This document shows positions 58,629 to 64,000 of a DNA stretch of 64,000 nt, piece after piece. How positions within the stretch are numbered: the first letter of the stretch is position 1; the number at the start of each line of letters is the position of its first letter. The position numbers and the translations under genes are program-made. This DNA is from Ophioceras dolichostomum (taxonomy: Eukaryota; Ascomycota; Sordariomycetes; Magnaporthales; Ophioceraceae), in contig PYST01000185.1 of assembly GCA_003049485.1 (NCBI GenBank), positions 1 to 64,000 of the forward strand. The letters are read 5' to 3'. The notes below the pieces were generated by a model. It was not told the origin of the DNA, searched no databases, and saw only the letters and a list, made by a program, of their open reading frames with translations.

Positions 58629-59995
58629 TGTTGTTGCTTGTGGGCCCGACGTGGGATAAACGAGTGATGAGTGTAAACGAGTGACGAAGATGGATATATT
58701 TCTTTTGCTAGGTGTTTCTTTGCATATAAACGAGTGACCAGAGCGAGTGTTTGTCGGATATTGAGGACCTGTTCACGAGAACTTGGGCGTGCATGATGAG
58801 TCGAGCCATCATTTGTCTCGAAGGGATCCTGAATCTTTATATGCTACCTAATACCTCCCTTCAGAAGGAGAGAGGAGCTTTCCGCCCTTCCCTTCTCTCC
58901 AGCTAAGGCCTGATGGTAGCGACTGGGCGACTTCCATCTTTTCAGCTTGGGTCACGTGAAGTAAGCCCCTGTGTGTTTTCCTTTGCAGGAGTGAGCCCCT
59001 TTACTTTGCGGCAGGGGAAAATTGTTCACTGCAACAGCCCAAATATAGTGCCAAGACTCAGAATATCATTCGCTGTGTTGCCTTACCATTTCGCTACCGT
59101 CGCTTTTTCGAAAAAAATCATGATGCAAAGTTAGCAAGGACTCTGCTTCCTGCCTGAGTGATGAGAAAACTCGAGATGCTCTCGATTCCAAGACTCTCAG
59201 CAGCCGCTGTGGCTTGCGCTAGACCGGTGGCTGATGGTTCAGCTGAGCCTTGGGGCCTGAAGCCATCCAATGGCTCTACACCTTGCGCACAGCCAAGGAG
59301 TTTCAAGACTCAATATTATATTTTTTTTTTTCATTCAAGTGTCGAGGAAGATTCTGATGGGTTTGTTGCTAGTGCTGGCGGCACAAAAGCTTGACCTCAA
59401 CTGGCAAGCGGGCAAATTCTCCGGAGGCGGCCGCCTGCTGCAGTCCTCGGGCGCAGGCGGCAAATAGGCGCGTAGATGCTCAGCATCACGGCACACCAAG
59501 GCAGACCTCCTTACCCTCCCTGCCTACCTACTTGCCCAGGTGCCTTGACACTCGCGAGCAGACTCGTTCATTTTTCCCCAGGAATTTTTCCCGAGCCCCG
59601 CCAGCCAGGTGCAGCATCTAATGACAACCTGAAATTTCCGCATTTCTCACCTGAAACCAATAACGATGCCCATGAGCGAGCCGTGGAGGTGCGAAAGGAG
59701 AGCTGATAGGATAAGCTCAATCCGCTGAGCGGCTGTTCTCCAGCGCCCAACATCCCATCCTCCTTACCTCCCTACCTCCCTACCTTGCATAGCGTTTCTG
59801 TCGCTACCTGCCTGTCTGTCTGTCTTTCGATCTGGGTAGGGTAGCCGTTAGCATTCCTACTGTGGTAGCACAACATCAAATCAACGATCGGTCATTCTCA
59901 GTCTCCTAAAATACCAATCCAATATTTCATGCCGTCCGCCCCCAAAATACCGTATGCAACATCACCCACCCACCATTACCATCTATCATCTATCT
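58629..59995. other. Intergenic region
   Basis: Promoter of the small membrane-protein gene at the left and 3' region of the DUF3433-type gene at the right. Contains cctacctccctacc and ctgtctgtctgtc short repeats at about 59765-59825. No gene was seen. Confidence 0.55.
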
Positions 59996-60167
59996 TCACC
60001 ATCCTCCGCGAACCACATCGACGCCCGCGTGATAGCCGCCCGTAACTCGCTGGTCAGCCGAGCCAAGGACAAAAGTTATCCCTCCTCGGCCCCGGGAAGG
60101 CTCGTCGCAGCTCGTATCCGTTTTCCCCCATCCTTCTTCCTCTCCTCCACTTTCGTCGTTGATGATC

Positions 60168-60214
<47 letters not shown>

Positions 60215-63200
60215 GCTGCTGCTGCTACCACAAAACTCAACCAATCCAGGCTCCTTACCCCCCGCAGAAGCAGACGCGAGAATCAAACTCGCCAAGAGAG
60301 GCGAGTTTCGGATCACGCTAGGGTGGACGAACAGCCGCGGACGGGCGCCTACCGCGTACGCCACCATGGCGGCCAAGACGGCCAGCATCAGCGTCAGGAA
60401 CGCGATGCTGATCCACGAGCAGACCTGGAAGGCGAGATGGCTCGCCGCGGGACGGAAGGGGACGCTCGCTAGCACCAGAGGCAGCAGGTCGGCTAGGATC
60501 GCGACCGTCGAGACGGCCGTTATGGGGAAGAGGCTGAGTTTCTGGCGGAGGGTGGTTGCAGTAGTAGTGCTAGTGATGGTGTTAGTGGTGCCGCCGCTGT
60601 TTCTGTCGCTTCCTCTTTCCTTTGATCCCCCGGTAAGGCTGGAGAGGAGTGCGGCGTAGGGGTTCGTCGAGTAGGGGAGGTGCACGGAGCTGGAGGCCGG
60701 GCAGCGCATCCAGTACATGCGGTAGTAGGGGAGGAGCGCCATGAAATCTGCGTCAACGCTAGGTAGTCAGCTTAGTCAAAAGCAAAGCAGATCAGGGTTT
60801 TCTATGAGAGGACGGACGGGGTTTTCTGGATACTGCTACCACCCCCTCTTCCTTTTCCTCTTCCTCCTCTCGCTTGCTCGTCCGCTCACTTACCGTTAAA
60901 AATGATCGACCAAGCGATGCTGATCAAGACGCCAAAACAAGCGAACAGGAAACGGCCCCCGAACCGGCTGCCGTCCATGAACCGCTCGAACCCGGTGTCG
61001 TTGATGGTCAGGAGGTAGTAGTAGATCAGCGTCGTCAGCCCGAGCAGGAAGAGCCAGAACGCGCACAGGAATATGCAGATTCCCGTGATTGGGATCGGCG
61101 CGGGCCGCAGCGGTGCCAGCGCATCGTCGTCAGTCTCCATCTGCTGATTGGCGTCGTCGTCGTCGTTGATGCTGGTAGTAACGGAGGTGGTGGGGAGCTT
61201 CGTGTTATTACTCCCCTTGTCCCCCTTGTCTGGGCGTTTGTCGCTGGCCCTGGCGTCTACGCAGAGGAAGTCCTCTCGCTCCTTACTGCCCACCACGACC
61301 ATATCCATGCCGCCCTCCTTCTCACCCGGCTGGAGCTGGAGTCGAAGGTGACCTACACGCCCATGCCAACGCTGGACATCCTGCGAAGTAATCATCGGCC
61401 CCCCGCCGCGGCCCTGCTCACAGCCGCTGCTCCCAGGGCCAATTCCCCGTCCTGTTGTTCTCCCAGCTGCATTAGCAGCAGCCGCCGATACAAACAGCCG
61501 CCTCGTCCCCTCCCTCCCCAGAAGCGCCGCCACGCCCGCCACGCTCCTTGGATCATCCACCAAGTGTCTTGTCCCCCCGGCTCTCGTCCTCATCTTCCGG
61601 TCCCTCACAGCCATCATCACCAACAACCCCCCAACCCCAGCAGCCATCACGCCCAGCACCCCCTGCAGCGCGCGCAGAATCTCAGGCACGCCGTGCGCCA
61701 CCGCCGCGCAGCCGCGGCTGTCCAGCTCCGTGCACGCGACGCCCACGAGCTTCACCCCGATGCTCTCTGCCACGAGGGGCGCCACCGCCGCCGCGCACCA
61801 GGTGAGGGCTGAGGAGAGGGCGATGGCCCAGTCGTGGTTGTGGAGGGCCGCGAGAGGGGTGAGGTACATTCGTGCGAGGGAGCCGGTATATTCTAGGCGG
61901 GTTAGGGCCGAGAGGGGAAGACCCTGATGGCCACCGCCGCCCCTTTTGGCTTTGGCTTTGCCGCTATCGCTTTCGCCCCTGTCGCTGCCGCTGCTGGCGT
62001 TGGTGGCGTTGGTGGTGGTGGTAGTGGTGGTGTTGCTTGGCTGAGACTGAGGGGGGTTGGAGGGGTTGGGGGTGGATGGGGGAGAGGCGGAAAGCATCCG
62101 GTAGAACGGCTCCATCGTCTTGACTTCGTTGTGGAGGATGCGCCAGGGGATGGCGAAGAGGACGGCGAGCAAGGTGGGGAGGAACTGCGCGACGAAGTAC
62201 TCGCCTTCGGTGGTGAGGAAGGATATGGCTATGTATCTCCGAGTCGGGGTGGACGTGCTGTTGGTGTTGTTGGCGGTTGGTGGTGATGATGGAGTTGTCG
62301 TGGGCGGCCCCGTCGCTGACGCTGCTGTTGTTGTCGAGTGTTGTGATGATCCCGAACCTGTGGGCGCCAGCGATAGACGAGAGAGGACCCCATCTGCGGT
62401 GGCAACGCTGTCCCCGGTCGGAGCAACGGCCCGCTGATATATCAGTGGCACCTCGCGGCCGCTTCCACTGGGATTTGGATCTGTCCGCGCTGGGGCCTCT
62501 ACGGAAGGCGCGATCTCGCGCCGCCGGGTCAGATCCTGCCACATTACCACTACCTCTTCTTCTACCCACACCTTTACCTCCTCTGTTCCGATTATGGCAT
62601 AGACGAGTTGCCCGTGGCCATTCAAATTGGCAATCAAGTCGTCATCATCAGGGGGCTCGGAGGTCGCTGCTCCCGTTGAATCGCTAGAGTTGGACCGTTT
62701 CTTCATCACTGGTGGCTCTTCGGCGAACACGGCCACTGGTCTCGTCCCGGTGACGGCCCAGCGCACGCCTCCGCGGTTTAGGGGCGGTGGCATTGAAGGG
62801 ACAGCGTCGCCGAACGTGTCGCGTTCGGAGATGGTTGGTGATGATGACGAGAAGGAGGAGGAGGGGGACGGCTGGTCGCCTTCGCGACGCCCGATGTCCT
62901 GTAACTCTTGGACCCATACCGTCACTTCTTCCTTGTTTATGGGGGCCCAGTACTGCGGTCCCCGCTCCGGATCTACGCCCTCGGAACCGGAAGATTCAGG
63001 TGGAGAGTCGCGGGCACAGACGGTTGGTGGTGCGCCTTGCTCTCCCCGCCGGCCTTTGCCGCTGTGGCTGCTCAGGCTGGTTGTTATTGGATCGGGGCAA
63101 GTTGGTGTGAAGGTGGCGCGGACGACGATGGTCGCCCCCTGTCGTCTAGTGTTTGAGTCGGACAGAGGAAGAATGACGTCAGTCTCTGGAGTCCCGCCTT

Positions 63201-63918
63201 TCCGTCTCTTCTAACGAGGTGACTAACCGGCGGTGAAAGAGTTCTCGGCTGGCCGCTGCTTGGTAGGTGGATGAGACAGAGGTGTGGAATGCTTTTCGAC
63301 TTACTCGGTGCTGGTCGATCGAACTGTGACGCTCGTGTGCCTGGGATGGCAGATCGTCAGATGGATGGTTGGAGTGATCGCCATTTCGGCCATCTCCTCA
63401 GGAGGTCCTGGTAGGGCATGCCTGCGGCCCAAGCTCGGCTTGCCACTCGGCTTGCCCATCCCCTCGAAAACATATGCTGGCACGGGCATGATATTTGCTG
63501 AGGCTGGAGCCACGGGAAGGCCGATCTCTCCTAGCTCCAGGAGCGGGATCGCGGCGATAGTAATGCCCAGTAGGATGATGAGGGATGGGTAGGAGAGCAT
63601 CCGAGGCCTGAACCCCGGTGTTGGAAGAAAGGTCGGGGGTCTAGGGCTGTCTCGAGGTGCGCCGATAAGTCTTCGTTTAGCCAGGCGTCTCCGAGATAGA
63701 ATGAGACTCCCAACCGCTACCAGTAGTGCAAGGAGAAGGGGCAGAGACGACAGCCCAAGAAGCAGCTTGCTCTGCTGTGACAGTGGGCGTATCCCTGAGG
63801 CCGAGATTGTCGTCACGATCGGGGCAGCTGGCTTGGTGGGCAGAAGCGAGAAGGAGGCTGATCCCCGCCGCTGGATCAGCGGAGGGGTGAAGACCGTCGT
63901 CAGGGGTACGGCGGCCAT
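59996..63918 (-). CDS. DUF3433-type multi-pass membrane protein
   Basis: Three minus-strand exons, 63918-63305, 63205-60894 and 60747-59996, add up to 1225 aa, the usual family size. The N-terminal third has membrane segments (LLLGLSSLPLLLALLVAVGS; MLSYPSLIILLGITIAAIPL). The centre has a disordered extracellular-type stretch, then RYIAISFLTTEGEYFVAQFL and ILHNEVKTMEPFYRML. A second family module follows: FGGRFLFACFGVLISIAWS, joined across intron 2 to DFMALLPYYRMYW, then FPITAVSTVAILADLLPLVL. This duplicated layout is what I know as DUF3433, a fungal-only family of unknown function. The first acceptor (aagag) is weak and chosen by phase. A poly-Ser run near the C-terminus comes from a microsatellite. 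Confidence 0.82.
60168..60226. repeat. (CTA)n/(CTG)n trinucleotide microsatellite inside coding sequence
   Basis: About 15 cta units followed by four gct/ctg units. On the coding (minus) strand it encodes a run of serines in the DUF3433-type protein, so length change would alter the protein without shifting frame. Confidence 0.95.
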
Positions 63919-64000
63919 GTCGGATTTCTGCCTAATGACTGCTAGTAGTCTCGGCGAGTCGAGTAGGAAGTGAGAATCGAGAAGGTGAGCAGAGGCGAGG
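63919..64000. other. 5' flank of the DUF3433-type gene
   Basis: Short stretch upstream of the start codon, cut by the window edge. Confidence 0.5.

Overview
The window is nuclear DNA from a filamentous ascomycete (Pezizomycotina), most likely a sordariomycete. The evidence is the short 50-250 bp introns with GTRNGT donors and CTAAC-type branch points, the GC-rich coding third positions, and fungal-only families (CFEM, Zn2Cys6 regulator, Som1, DUF3433-type membrane protein). No tRNA, rRNA or CRISPR array was seen, and no intact transposon was recognised.

Region by region: 1-7.4 kb holds no gene I can support and ends in a pyrimidine-rich leader for a CFEM membrane protein (7.4-8.8 kb). From 9.5 to 12.8 kb lies a tight group of nuclear genes for mitochondrial proteins: ribosomal protein uL22m, cytochrome oxidase subunit VIIa and the peptidase-complex protein Som1. 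Next come an XRCC2/Rad51-like gene (12.9-14.3 kb), a disordered protein of unknown function (14.7-16.0 kb) and a large gene at 16.6-20.2 kb that joins an isochorismatase-like, an AlkB-type dioxygenase and a GST-like domain. A 4.2 kb gene-poor gap follows.

At 24.3-40.1 kb are an intronless leucine-rich-repeat kinase of bacterial type and several conserved genes: TAF8, the RACK1 orthologue cpc-2 (with a U24-like snoRNA in its fourth intron), a histidine phosphatase, a CTNNBL1 homologue, V-ATPase subunit G, Pet117 and an old-yellow-enzyme-type oxidoreductase. At 40.9-64 kb are a Zn2Cys6 regulator, a Rieske/AIF-like reductase, a protein resembling the DUF5519 family, a sugar-type MFS transporter whose frame is broken in the middle, two membrane proteins of unknown function, a ferric-reductase-like protein and a 1225-residue DUF3433-type membrane protein.

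Functionally the window is mostly housekeeping (mitochondrial biogenesis, splicing, transcription initiation, translation signalling, vacuolar acidification) with scattered surface, transport and redox genes. I see no clear secondary-metabolite cluster. The most distinctive items are the intronic snoRNA, the three-domain fusion, the bacterial-type LRR kinase, a 9-nt micro-exon and an ATG-only exon in the V-ATPase G gene, three likely GC-AG introns, two genes with unresolved reading-frame breaks, and a long acid-free open extension upstream of the Rieske reductase. Gene models were built by hand from splice signals and phase.
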